Source of the DNA: Planctomycetota bacterium
Lineage (GTDB): Bacteria; Planctomycetota; Planctomycetia; Gemmatales; Gemmataceae
Direction: 5' to 3'
Assembly (NCBI GenBank): GCA_029777335.1
Contig: JAKOSN010000172.1
Span: forward strand, 1-64,000
Length of the DNA stretch: 64,000 bases
Shown here: positions 26,370 through 35,315 of the stretch, piece after piece
How the letters are laid out: the number at the start of each line of letters is the position of its first letter
Numbering within the stretch: the first letter of the stretch is position 1
The notes under the pieces: generated by a model
Database searches by the model: none
The model's input: only the letters and a program-made list of their open reading frames with translations
What the model was told of the DNA's origin: nothing
Translations under genes and position numbers: made by a program

Positions 26370-28337
26370 CTATTCTCGACCGCGCATCCCCTCCCCACCC
26401 ACGTCTGAATCCGCACGCAAGGTGGTGCGAATGACTGCACCAATTTCCTCCGCGAGTCGCTCAACAGGAACATTGGCGATCGATTGTGGGTAGAAATCCT
26501 TCACATGGTTCGTGTCTGGTCCCAGACCAATTCCAAGGAGTTGCAACCCTGGACCATATCCCATCAAATCAGCAATCACTTGGCGGAGATCGTCTGCCGT
26601 GGAACGAACTCCCTCAGGGACTCCATCGCTGATGACGATCAGCACGCGTTCATCGTAGCGCAGTTGGAGTACCTCCTCCGCTGCGGCCTGCACACAGGGA
26701 CCATCGTCGTTGTACGAGGGCTTGTTGTTGCCGATTGGACGATTCCCATCCACCTCCTGGGGCATCTCGGCCAGCGCCTGGCGAACCCGTGCCGTTAACC
26801 CCTCGCCCACGGTACAGAATGGAATCAGCACATCCTGGAAACCGTTGATCAGGAAGGGCACATTCAAGCGATGGAGCGTCTCTGCCAGGAGAATCGCTCC
26901 CGCCAGGGCAGCATGGCACTTTTCCCCTTGCATGGAGCCCGACAGATCAACCAGCAACGAAAAAACCACGCTCCAGCGAGCGGGAACGGTCTTACGCACC
27001 CAGAGCTTGTCATATCCGCGTAAATCAGCCTGATAGGTCATCAGGCGGCGTAGATCGAGTTTATATCCACTGGGGTAGCCGCGACGATCGCGTAAGCGCC
27101 GACTGGGCCGCAACTCCTTTTCAATGAGCCGGGCCAGGTGGTTTATCTGTGGAGCCACCTGTCGTAACATCACCTCGTAAGGGGTTTCCACAACAGGGAG
27201 TGGGATGGTGCGCAACCCGGGCGGAAGCGTGGAGAGATCCCCCGACGGCATGCGCCTCGTTCGCGGAGTACGCACGGGAAGTGGGCGCCCACTGCTCGAG
27301 GGGATGCCATCGGCCGCGGCCCTGGTGGGAAATGGAATTGCTGCCTCACCCTGTGGATCGGCCAGTGGGGAATCGCGATGCGTTTGCCGCCAGTTGTCCA
27401 ACCACGCCTCCACCAATCCAAGTCCAAGTACGCGCGTCTCAGGACGGGGTTCGCGCTCCCCTGCCCTTTCCTGTCGTGGTTGCCGGGCGGCCGCGGCGGT
27501 GAGATCACGAATCGCCTCGCCGTCACGAGAACGCAACGCCTCGCGCGCTGCCCGGCGAGTGCGAGGGTCCGCTTCCAGAAGTGCCGCGACCCGCTCCACA
27601 TCTTCTCCAAGGAGCCGTCGTGCCACGGGAAGGATTCTGTCCTCGGCCAGGATTAACGAATCGAGAACCGCCACCCGTACTCCCTGTTCGCGTGCAGTTG
27701 GTAACGTTCGTGGTGCTTCGCTGCTCAGCCGGGGCCACACTCTCTCTCGGTAAGTGCGAAGCAACTCGTCACGCGGCATTTCGGGAACCAAATTCGCTGG
27801 CGGTAAGAGAAAAGCAAAGGCGCGACGTGCCTCTCTCGTTTCATCTAGAGCCTGCGCTACCTCCAGAGGCACATGCCCAAGGGTGTGAGCGGGTAACCAG
27901 TCCAACCACTCCTCACGGGCACATTCAAAACCAAAGCGCATCACGGCTGGCATGGGGGTGTCGTCGGGAGTGCGCATATCCGTATCAGCAACGGTCCGCA
28001 ACCACGGGACCGTTCCGGGATAACGCCGACGAATCCACGTGTTGACACGAGGATCCTCGATTGCATTCAGCAGAAACCGAAGAATCTTGAACGAGGGAAA
28101 CGCGACCGAGAACCACAGGTAGCGTGAAATGTAGTAGTGGCTTACCTCGTGAGCAAGTACTCCGGCACAGTATTCGCTTCCCTTGCTCTGGAGATCATTG
28201 CGTGACACAAGGATCACCCGTCGGATGGGATCCCACGCCCACACGTTTGAGGGACTCACTTCGAGGCGAATGTCTGCATCCTGACACAACCCCGCCGCCA
28301 ACGATTCCAGATGATGCACCTCCGTGGTTGTGGCCAT
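26370..28337 (-). CDS. Zincin-like plus vWA domain protein (CobT-like)
   Basis: It is 655 residues from ATG 28337, preceded by AGGAAGAGG. The same frame extends 164 codons further upstream over the end of the neighbouring gene and is not used. An N-terminal metallopeptidase-like domain carries HEVSH (H63, E64, H67) and a downstream NAIEDPRVN (E94), the HExxH...ED layout of minigluzincins coupled to vWA. An Arg-rich middle follows. The C-terminal vWA (about 455-640) has an intact metal-ion site: LVDLSGSMQG, then VISDGVPEG. It starts 11 bp after the stop of the AAA+ gene, so the two are almost certainly cotranscribed and act as a MoxR/vWA-type chaperone or remodelling pair. The target is unknown. 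Confidence 0.88.
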   Translation of the reverse strand: MATTTEVHHLESLAAGLCQDADIRLEVSPSNVWAWDPIRRVILVSRNDLQSKGSEYCAGVLAHEVSHYYISRYLWFSVAFPSFKILRFLLNAIEDPRVNTWIRRRYPGTVPWLRTVADTDMRTPDDTPMPAVMRFGFECAREEWLDWLPAHTLGHVPLEVAQALDETREARRAFAFLLPPANLVPEMPRDELLRTYRERVWPRLSSEAPRTLPTAREQGVRVAVLDSLILAEDRILPVARRLLGEDVERVAALLEADPRTRRAAREALRSRDGEAIRDLTAAAARQPRQERAGEREPRPETRVLGLGLVEAWLDNWRQTHRDSPLADPQGEAAIPFPTRAAADGIPSSSGRPLPVRTPRTRRMPSGDLSTLPPGLRTIPLPVVETPYEVMLRQVAPQINHLARLIEKELRPSRRLRDRRGYPSGYKLDLRRLMTYQADLRGYDKLWVRKTVPARWSVVFSLLVDLSGSMQGEKCHAALAGAILLAETLHRLNVPFLINGFQDVLIPFCTVGEGLTARVRQALAEMPQEVDGNRPIGNNKPSYNDDGPCVQAAAEEVLQLRYDERVLIVISDGVPEGVRSTADDLRQVIADLMGYGPGLQLLGIGLGPDTNHVKDFYPQSIANVPVERLAEEIGAVIRTTLRADSDVGGEGMRGRE

Positions 28338-28348
28338 GCCTCTTCCTT

Positions 28349-31255
28349 TCAATCTGGAAGGGTCCAGGTGTTTGGACCAATTCCGTGTGCGTCGAGCAGT
28401 TGGACCACCATCGCGCGATCTTCTGTTGTTGCCAGCCGCCCCAGGTAATAGCGTAATAGCGAACGTCTGACTGCACGAGCATCGAGTTTCTCCTCGTGCT
28501 GGCACAGGGGGCTGGCAAGATACTCCAGGATGCTGAGCAGCCCACGTCGGGTAAAAACATAGCGCTCGCGCCGTCGCGAGCCAATTCGAGCCGACTCGGC
28601 GGCCTGCCCAACCGCACTTTCCAGGGCGACATGAAATCGGGCCAGTGCCTCCAGATACGCCTCTGCGTTGGGAAGTGTGGCAAATTGCGGATATCTGGGT
28701 TCCTGAAGCCTGCCGCGATAGGCCACGCCGTGAACCACACAGTCTGGCTGTTCCCCATAAACCAGGAAGCGCAGCATCGCCAGGTATTCGCCCTCCCCGG
28801 GGCGTGGGACAAAACGATAACCACGCCACCGGTCGCGATAGGCAGGACTCAGCACCGAGCGCCCCGCGTATTCCGCCGGATTCATCGTTGCAAAGATGCG
28901 GAAATGAGCGTGAACTGGGGTACCGCCTCCTCCAATCACGGCGTTATCGTATTCGGTGAGCACCAGGGTAGGATCCTGTTCAAGCACCGAATTCAGTCGC
29001 TCCAAAATCTGCGGTTCAGCCAGGTTCACCTCGTCGAGAAGGACCCACCAACCCTGTCGCATCGCCTCGGGGACCAATCCATCTTCCCAGCGCCAGGGAT
29101 GGCTCACCATGTCTTCCTGCGCCATAATCTGCTGGATTTCCACGCGTGACAGCGGGCGATTCTCCCTCTGTGCTTTCTCCAGGATTCTCTGCGTTTCCTC
29201 CTCAAGGAGATCGGCTGCCGCATAGAGTTCCTGCGAGGTCAGTGGCAATTCCAGAGTCAGATGCTGTGGCACAAATCGACCGATCAGTTCCCCTGTATCG
29301 GTCTGTCCATTGAGGTTGATACGCACCACTGGCTGGTTCAGTAACGCTGCCAGGTAGAGAATGCTACTGGTTTTTGAGGTACTTGTTTCGCCCTCGAGCA
29401 GGCACGGTTCACGCAGGAGCACGCTGGTGGCGACATGCTCCAGGGTGAGCGCCGTGAGGCGGTCGAGACAGAAATGACCAAACGACGAGGGGTGTGGAGC
29501 CAGATCATGGCGTGGGCCCTGGTGACGCAGTAACGACACTCCCCCAATACGAACCTGCTCGCTCGTCACTTCCGCGAACGCGGACGCCGCTTCTGCTCCC
29601 GCTTCTCCAAATGCCCACGTCTCCAGTTGTGGTCCAGGATCTTCGGGCAACGTGGGCTTCTGGGAGTCGGGCGTGGTGGCGGTGGCACTCTCCTCAGTCG
29701 CACTCGTTGGTGGTGTGCCTGGAGAGATCCCATGACGTGTGGGTAAGTAGAACCAGATGTCACAATCGTTCTCGGACCACGCCTTATTGGGCCGCAAATC
29801 CACAGAGGAAAAGCGACGCACGGTGGTTCGCAAACGCTCGATCAGTTCCAGAGGTGCTCCGCCATAGCTTAACGACGTTGATTCATCCGTCGATTCGCGG
29901 ATCTCGCAACGTTGAAACCCCCACGTGCGCAATTCGGCAAGGAGTTCATGCCACTCGTCCGGTTGGGGCGTGGAGAGGCGCACGTTGAACCGTCCTGGAT
30001 CGGCGACCCTGTTCAGCAAACTGCCATCCTCGATGCCTCGTAAGGGAAAGTAGAGTCGAACGGCCCCTTCCCCACCCCCGCAAGAGCTGAGCGTTCTCAG
30101 GAAAAACCCGCTGGCGTGCACCTCCTCCATGGCTGCTCTCATCGTCTCGCGCAGGAGAGTGGCGATCGCGGGCTCGGACCCTGCCTCATTCCAGGCAAGT
30201 GCAAATCCAGGAGCAAACTCTCCCGTGACGGGTTCTCCGGTGTCATCGAGTAAACTGGGGCGCTGCTCAAGCGTCACCTGTTGAAACCCCGCTTCGAGGA
30301 GTCTCATTCGCAACGGGTCGATCCCCTCGGGACGATCGGTAACAATCGTCAGCTGGAAGCGTTCAGGATATGGCCCTGCATAGGGAGGTCTGCGCCCCGA
30401 CCGACAGGCCGCCACCGGGATGATCACCCGGGTCACCACGCTTTGTGTTGGCTTGTCGCAACGAAGGGGGAAACGCGTCAGATCGACCCCCACCTGGTGC
30501 AAGCCATCCGTGAGCGCGCTCGCCAGGGCCTGATAATCCGGGAGGGAATGATCACTGTGAAACGGTCCCGATTGAATGAGAAACGGTATGGCCAGGGCCT
30601 CGTCGGGGCTCAGCATCCGCAGCGGCAGACAGCGGAAATTGCGACTGACCAGACGCGCGAGCAGATCAGCCCCCACGGCGGGATCGTCACAGCTAACCTC
30701 CAGCGGATACCGTTGGCGCAATGGGAGTCGTGCCAACTCAGGATCGCGCAAGCTGAGAGAAAAGGAATGGCCAAGATCCGCCTCCTCGCGCACCTGGATC
30801 GCGAAACCAGCGCGTACAAGATACCAGCGCACCATCTGCAGACTTAGCCGCGAAACCCCCTGATAGCGCAGTAAATCCTCAGTACAAAGTTGACACCCCG
30901 TTGTCTCGGTTGTCAGATCCAGACCTGCGAAGGTTTCCGCCCACTGCCGAGCACAGCAATCAGAATCCGAAGTGATGCGTATTCCTCGGGGCGTTTCCAG
31001 TCGCCCTTCTCCCAGCCAGAGAACCACCTCGGCCTCGGCGAGATTGGGAACCGCCTCGATGTCGTCAGGCGACAGCGGCCAGAGGGCATCGAGCAACGTC
31101 GAAAGCGCCCGTGATGGGAGAGACGAGCGATACTGCAAGGCAAACCGATCGTACGCATCCACACTGACCGTGATCGGCCCCAGTTGTTTGCCCTCAAGAT
31201 CTGCCGCCAGGGCGAACCCAAAGCGCGGGAAGGAGGTGTTGATGCGGAGATTCAT
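28349..31255 (-). CDS. AAA+ ATPase (MoxR/dynein-related type) with large novel N-terminus
   Basis: It is 968 residues from ATG 31255. Residues 1-520 match no family I know and seem built from repeated beta-alpha-beta units (RFQLTIVTDRPEG..., RFNVRLSTPQPDE...). An acidic Pro/Thr linker (about 520-545) follows. The AAA+ core has Walker A GETSTSKT near 620-630, with Ser instead of the usual Gly before Lys, then NLNGQTDTGELIG, Walker B WWVLLDEVNLAEP near 735, and sensor-1 region FRIFATMNPAEYAGR. The NLNGQTDTGELIG/MNPAEYAGR pattern is that of dynein-related AAA_5/MoxR proteins. It leads a two-gene operon with the zincin-vWA protein. The long N-terminus may recognise the client; that is inference. 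Confidence 0.87.
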   Translation of the reverse strand: MNLRINTSFPRFGFALAADLEGKQLGPITVSVDAYDRFALQYRSSLPSRALSTLLDALWPLSPDDIEAVPNLAEAEVVLWLGEGRLETPRGIRITSDSDCCARQWAETFAGLDLTTETTGCQLCTEDLLRYQGVSRLSLQMVRWYLVRAGFAIQVREEADLGHSFSLSLRDPELARLPLRQRYPLEVSCDDPAVGADLLARLVSRNFRCLPLRMLSPDEALAIPFLIQSGPFHSDHSLPDYQALASALTDGLHQVGVDLTRFPLRCDKPTQSVVTRVIIPVAACRSGRRPPYAGPYPERFQLTIVTDRPEGIDPLRMRLLEAGFQQVTLEQRPSLLDDTGEPVTGEFAPGFALAWNEAGSEPAIATLLRETMRAAMEEVHASGFFLRTLSSCGGGEGAVRLYFPLRGIEDGSLLNRVADPGRFNVRLSTPQPDEWHELLAELRTWGFQRCEIRESTDESTSLSYGGAPLELIERLRTTVRRFSSVDLRPNKAWSENDCDIWFYLPTRHGISPGTPPTSATEESATATTPDSQKPTLPEDPGPQLETWAFGEAGAEAASAFAEVTSEQVRIGGVSLLRHQGPRHDLAPHPSSFGHFCLDRLTALTLEHVATSVLLREPCLLEGETSTSKTSSILYLAALLNQPVVRINLNGQTDTGELIGRFVPQHLTLELPLTSQELYAAADLLEEETQRILEKAQRENRPLSRVEIQQIMAQEDMVSHPWRWEDGLVPEAMRQGWWVLLDEVNLAEPQILERLNSVLEQDPTLVLTEYDNAVIGGGGTPVHAHFRIFATMNPAEYAGRSVLSPAYRDRWRGYRFVPRPGEGEYLAMLRFLVYGEQPDCVVHGVAYRGRLQEPRYPQFATLPNAEAYLEALARFHVALESAVGQAAESARIGSRRRERYVFTRRGLLSILEYLASPLCQHEEKLDARAVRRSLLRYYLGRLATTEDRAMVVQLLDAHGIGPNTWTLPD

Positions 31256-31444
31256 GGCTTCTGTCCAGAAGGCAAACCAGGGCGTCAGCAGTGGATGGTG
31301 CGTGTGTATCTACCCTAGCAGATTGGGGACTTGAGGGGCAGAGCAGAAGTCACGGTGGGCAAGGCCGAGAGGAAGTCCTACTCTTAAACGAAGAGAAAGT
31401 TTCGGCATCGAGCCCTGCACGATCAACCCTGGGTCTGGATCCCC

Positions 31445-32413
31445 ATGCTGGCTCACCTCCTTGACCGGGCGATTCACTGGTTCACAACGCTATTCCCCGA
31501 AGGGACGTTCTTCAACCTTGATTTCATGGTGCGAGGCACCCTGGCCGTGCTGCTGGTGAGCCTGGTTTGCGGCTCGGTGGGCTCGCTGGTCGCTGGGAAT
31601 CGCATGGCGTTTTTCAGCGATGCGCTGGCCCACTGCGCCTTCGCGGGAGTTGCCATTGGTTTCCTGCTCGCTCTGTCAGCAGGGGTGCGCACCCAGGGCG
31701 AGTTTACGCGCTGGGTGACGCCCGTGATGCTGATCTTTGGCGTAATTGTTGGAATTGGGATCGCTTTTGTGCGCGAACAAACGAACCTTGCAAGTGATAC
31801 TGTCATTGGAATTTTTTTTGCCGGGGCAGTCGGCTTTGGGGCCATCCTCTTCAACATCGTCACTCGACGACGCTATTTCAGCCCGGAGACGTTTCTCTTT
31901 GGCGATCCCCTGCAGGTGCAATCCGAGGATCTCATCGAACTTATGATCCTGGCCGTCTGCACGGCCGGCATGCTGCTGTGGTTGTACAACGATCTGGTGT
32001 TCACGAGTTTCAATACCAGTCTGGCGCGATCGCGTCAGATTCGTATTCGACTGTGTAATTACGCCTTTGTGGTGTTGCTGGCGCTGATTGTCAATCTGTG
32101 CCTGAAAACCGTGGGGGTCTTGCTGATCAACGCGATGCTCATTGTTCCGGCAGCGACGGCCGCCAACGTGGCCCGCAACATGCGCCAGCTGTTCTGGGTG
32201 ACCATTGGCCTGTGTCTCTTCGTTGGTGTGGCGGGGCAATCGCTCTCCTGGTCACTCACCGTGTACCTCTCCCATCACGGGCTGGGGGAGGAAGCGCGGC
32301 TCGGCGTGGGCGGAACGATGGTCGTGCTCAGCGTCATGCTCTTTTTCCTGTCCATGGTGTGGGCGGGAATGCGTCAGCGGCGCTTACCTACAACGGAAGC
32401 CCTCCCGGAGTGA
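31445..32413 (+). CDS. ABC-3 family metal ABC transporter permease (ZnuB/MntB-like)
   Basis: It is 322 residues; ATG 31445. There are about eight membrane helices. Family signatures include SDALAHCAFAGVAIGFLL, ASDTVIGIFFAGAVGFG and TVGVLLINAMLIVPAATA. It moves Zn2+, Mn2+ or Fe2+ across the inner membrane with an ATPase and a binding protein. Neither partner is adjacent, which is odd; both flanks are fully accounted for. The next two genes are also metal-linked, pointing to zinc. Confidence 0.88.
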   Translation: MLAHLLDRAIHWFTTLFPEGTFFNLDFMVRGTLAVLLVSLVCGSVGSLVAGNRMAFFSDALAHCAFAGVAIGFLLALSAGVRTQGEFTRWVTPVMLIFGVIVGIGIAFVREQTNLASDTVIGIFFAGAVGFGAILFNIVTRRRYFSPETFLFGDPLQVQSEDLIELMILAVCTAGMLLWLYNDLVFTSFNTSLARSRQIRIRLCNYAFVVLLALIVNLCLKTVGVLLINAMLIVPAATAANVARNMRQLFWVTIGLCLFVGVAGQSLSWSLTVYLSHHGLGEEARLGVGGTMVVLSVMLFFLSMVWAGMRQRRLPTTEALPE

Positions 32414-32515
32414 CGAGGCGGACGCTCTTGCATTGCCTTCTCGGCGTTACCACAATAGCACGAGGACCGCAATCCTTGAGGTTTGCCCCGCGACTCCACA
32501 ACCCGGGTTCTGACC

Positions 32516-33526
32516 GTGCAAGATCAATACCGCGACAACATCATCAACTTCATCATCCGCTTCACCAGCATTGTCTACGAGGCGCTCCCGTACGTGGTGC
32601 TGGGAGCGTTGATCGCTGGCATTCTCGAAGAGCTTCTCCCGCAGCAGATGATGACGCGCTACCTTCGTCGAGGCCGCTTTCTGGCCATCTGCACGGGAGC
32701 CCTGCTCGGTTTGCTCTTCCCCATGTGTGAGTGCGGCATCATTCCCGTGATGCGTCGCCTGCTGCGCAAGGGACTCCCCCTCAGCTGTTGCGTGGCCTAC
32801 CTTCTTGCCGGGCCGATTATCAACGTGATCGTGTTGCTCAGCACGTACTCGGCCTTTACCACCGATGTGGCCCTTCCCGTCGAGAAAGCCGGCTACCAGA
32901 TGAATGGCTGGTGGATGTTGGGGATGCGCGCCGGGCTGGGTTTTCTGGTCTCAGTCGGGACTGCCCTCATCGTCGAACGCGCCTGGCAGATGGCCGGGAT
33001 TTCGCTCCTTTCCCCGATCGCCACGCCCAGCCAGTTACCGCTGGTGGAGGACGAGGAGAACGGCAAGCGACGGGTTTCCCTCTGGCAACGGTTGTCGAAC
33101 ATCTCCGAAACCGCTCTGCATGATTGCGTGGATATCATGGTTTTTCTCATCCTGGGAGCGTTGCTTGCTGCCGGGGTGGGGACGGTGGTGCAAAAGGAGC
33201 AGATTGCGGAGTGGTCTGCCAACCGAGGGATCCTGGCGATCGTATTAATGATGGCGCTCGCCGTCCTGCTCTGTCTGTGCAGTGAGGCCGACGCCTTTGT
33301 GGCGGCCAGTTTTAGCACAATGATGCCAGCCGCCAAGCTCGCCTTCCTGGTCCTGGGACCGATGCTCGATCTCAAACTCCTGGTGATGTACACTCGGGTT
33401 TTTCGACCGCGCCTGATTGCCACCATCGTGACCGCCGTGGTGATTCAGGTGTTTGTCTACTCGCTTGTGGTACACTGGATGTGGGAAGCGTGGGCACCGA
33501 GGTTGCATCAACTGGGCTGGCTCTAA
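32516..33526 (+). CDS. COG0701 / UPF0718 family permease (YcgR/YraQ-like)
   Basis: It is about 336 residues. GTG 32516 is chosen; TTG 32483 in the same frame is possible, and neither has a good ribosome site. There are eight or so membrane helices in two halves. The diagnostic PMCECGIIPVMRRLL is in the first half and LCLCSEADAFVAASF in the second. The family is proposed to export or import metals or metalloids. Such permeases typically pair with a TIGR03943/YcgQ protein, and that is exactly what follows 19 bp later. Confidence 0.85.
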   Translation: MQDQYRDNIINFIIRFTSIVYEALPYVVLGALIAGILEELLPQQMMTRYLRRGRFLAICTGALLGLLFPMCECGIIPVMRRLLRKGLPLSCCVAYLLAGPIINVIVLLSTYSAFTTDVALPVEKAGYQMNGWWMLGMRAGLGFLVSVGTALIVERAWQMAGISLLSPIATPSQLPLVEDEENGKRRVSLWQRLSNISETALHDCVDIMVFLILGALLAAGVGTVVQKEQIAEWSANRGILAIVLMMALAVLLCLCSEADAFVAASFSTMMPAAKLAFLVLGPMLDLKLLVMYTRVFRPRLIATIVTAVVIQVFVYSLVVHWMWEAWAPRLHQLGWL

Positions 33527-33545
33527 TCGCGAGGACCCTTGCTCC

Positions 33546-34505
33546 ATGGCACATGACCACTCTCATCAGGACAACTTCTATCTCGAACAACTTTTCACAA
33601 TCGGAAGTTGCGGCGCGATTGGTGGCATTGCCGTCCTGCTCTACCTTCAGGGAACGGTGTGGGACATCCTCGCTCCGCGTTTCCACATTCCCCTGCTGGC
33701 AGCGGGGATCGCCTTGCTCGTTCTGGTTGCGATCCGCGCCATTGTGATCTGGCGCATGGCGGGTGAAACCGGCAACGGCACCCCACATCAGCATGATCAC
33801 AACCATGAGCATCATCCGCACGAGCACCACGAGCACGCTCATTGCGAACATGATCATCATGATCATGCGAATTGTGGTCATGATCATGGACACGAACACG
33901 AGCACGAGCACGCCCATGAGCACGGTCACGAACACTCTCACGATCACGATCACAGTCATGGCTGGGTTCCGGCGCGCTATCTTGTGCTCCTGCTCCTGGT
34001 GCTCTTCTGGTACTTCATTCCTCCCGAAGGTTTGCGCGCCAATGTCAATTTTGGCGAGGTCGATACTTCGGCCGCCTTTAATCGGACCGAGAAAGGGGTG
34101 ATTCCTGGGTTGACGTTTACCGCTCTGGAACAGGCTGCCTACACCCCGGCCCTCCGTGAAGCGTACGAGGGACGAACCGCCACCATGGTCGGACAGTTCC
34201 GCAGTCTGGAGAACGACGACAAACGTTTTGCCCTCATCCGCTTCAAGATGAACTGTTGTGCAGCCGATGCCATTCCGCTTAACGCACTGGTGATGATCGA
34301 TCCGGAATGGACCGGAGCCCGCCTCGACATGAAGGAACGCGATTACAAGTGGGTGCAGGTCAAGGGACGGATTCATTTTCTGAAGCGACGCACCGCCACG
34401 CGCGAGGACTACATCCCGGCCTTGATCGTGTTCCCCAGCAAGGACGAACCGCCCGACGATCTGGTCAAGATCGTACAGAAACCTCACAATCCCTGGGCAG
34501 AGTAA
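33546..34505 (+). CDS. TIGR03943 (YcgQ-like) protein with His-rich metal-binding loop
   Basis: It is 319 residues; ATG 33546 with GAGGA upstream. Two helices (about 20-60) precede an extreme His/Asp/Glu tract (about residues 81-138) dominated by H-D/H-E pairs with two Cys, then a further helix, then the C-terminal extracytoplasmic domain. RFKMNCCAADAIPL near residue 237 matches the family's CC-A-D signature. The His-rich tract probably buffers zinc or a similar ion for the adjacent permease. The tract is encoded by CAT/CAC-GAG/GAC repeats and may vary in length between strains. Confidence 0.85.
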   Translation: MAHDHSHQDNFYLEQLFTIGSCGAIGGIAVLLYLQGTVWDILAPRFHIPLLAAGIALLVLVAIRAIVIWRMAGETGNGTPHQHDHNHEHHPHEHHEHAHCEHDHHDHANCGHDHGHEHEHEHAHEHGHEHSHDHDHSHGWVPARYLVLLLLVLFWYFIPPEGLRANVNFGEVDTSAAFNRTEKGVIPGLTFTALEQAAYTPALREAYEGRTATMVGQFRSLENDDKRFALIRFKMNCCAADAIPLNALVMIDPEWTGARLDMKERDYKWVQVKGRIHFLKRRTATREDYIPALIVFPSKDEPPDDLVKIVQKPHNPWAE

Positions 34506-34585
34506 TTGCCCCGCGTTGCTCCGGCTAGCAACGTGAGTTCGTGCGTCGGTTACCCTCTGCAGGAGACCGGAAAGGACCACTGCGA

Positions 34586-35173
34586 ATGGACAGCCTGGTT
34601 GCCACCTATGCCCCCTTGCTGGAGACGGTTGCCTTCTCCGCGCGGGCACATCGGGGCCAGTTGCGCAAGGATCGCGAAACTCCTTATGCCAGCCATCCGT
34701 TTCGCGTCTGTCTGATCGTGCGCCACGTGTTTGGTTGCGACGATCCCCAGGTTCTGATGGCTGCCCTTCTCCACGATACGCTCGAAGACACCCGCACCGA
34801 TTACGACGACCTGATGCAGTTGCTCCCTCCCCAGGGGAAACCCATCGCCGACTGGGTCGCGGCACTCTCGAAGGATACTCGGATCGAGGAAGAACCACGC
34901 GAGGCAGCCTATCGCGCCGTGCTGGCCGAGTCTCCCTGGCCGGTCAAGCTATGCAAGCTCGCCGACATCTTCGACAACCTCCTCGATTCTCGTCATCTGA
35001 GCAGTGCGGGCTTCGAGCGCCTCCTGCATCGGACCAACGCATATCTGAGTGTGCTCCTCGATCCGCGGCTTACCCCGGAGGAGGAGCCGAGTCGCCGAGC
35101 GATCCACGAACGTGCGCTCTCCCTGGTTACGCGCCTGAGAGAAGAGATCGTCGCCATGCGTGCTCTGCGGTGA
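34586..35173 (+). CDS. HD-domain (p)ppGpp hydrolase-like protein (MESH1-type)
   Basis: It is 195 residues; ATG 34586 follows AAAGGA. It has HRGQLRKDRETPYASHP, LLHDTLEDT (HD pair) and VKLCKLADIFDNL, the order of metal-site motifs in the SpoT/MESH1 hydrolase domain. There is no synthetase, TGS or ACT domain, so it would be a stand-alone small alarmone hydrolase. It follows the metal cluster by 80 bp and may share its transcript. Activity on ppGpp versus another nucleotide is unproven. Confidence 0.85.
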   Translation: MDSLVATYAPLLETVAFSARAHRGQLRKDRETPYASHPFRVCLIVRHVFGCDDPQVLMAALLHDTLEDTRTDYDDLMQLLPPQGKPIADWVAALSKDTRIEEEPREAAYRAVLAESPWPVKLCKLADIFDNLLDSRHLSSAGFERLLHRTNAYLSVLLDPRLTPEEEPSRRAIHERALSLVTRLREEIVAMRALR

Positions 35174-35315
35174 GCTCCACAATATTACTTTGTATGATGG
35201 TCCTGCTTTTTTCGGCCCGATTCACTCAGCCTGTGCTTGCTCCGCGGGTTGTTTTGGGGGCATAATAACGGATCGCCTCTCCCCCCTCCAACCGAGGCTC
35301 ATGGAGTTCCTGCTC

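Noticed and set aside
33372-34898. 508-codon minus-strand frame opposite the His-rich gene
   Set aside because: Its apparent hydrophobic Val/Met/Ile repeats are the reverse complement of the CAT/CAC-GAG/GAC tract; it has no other support.
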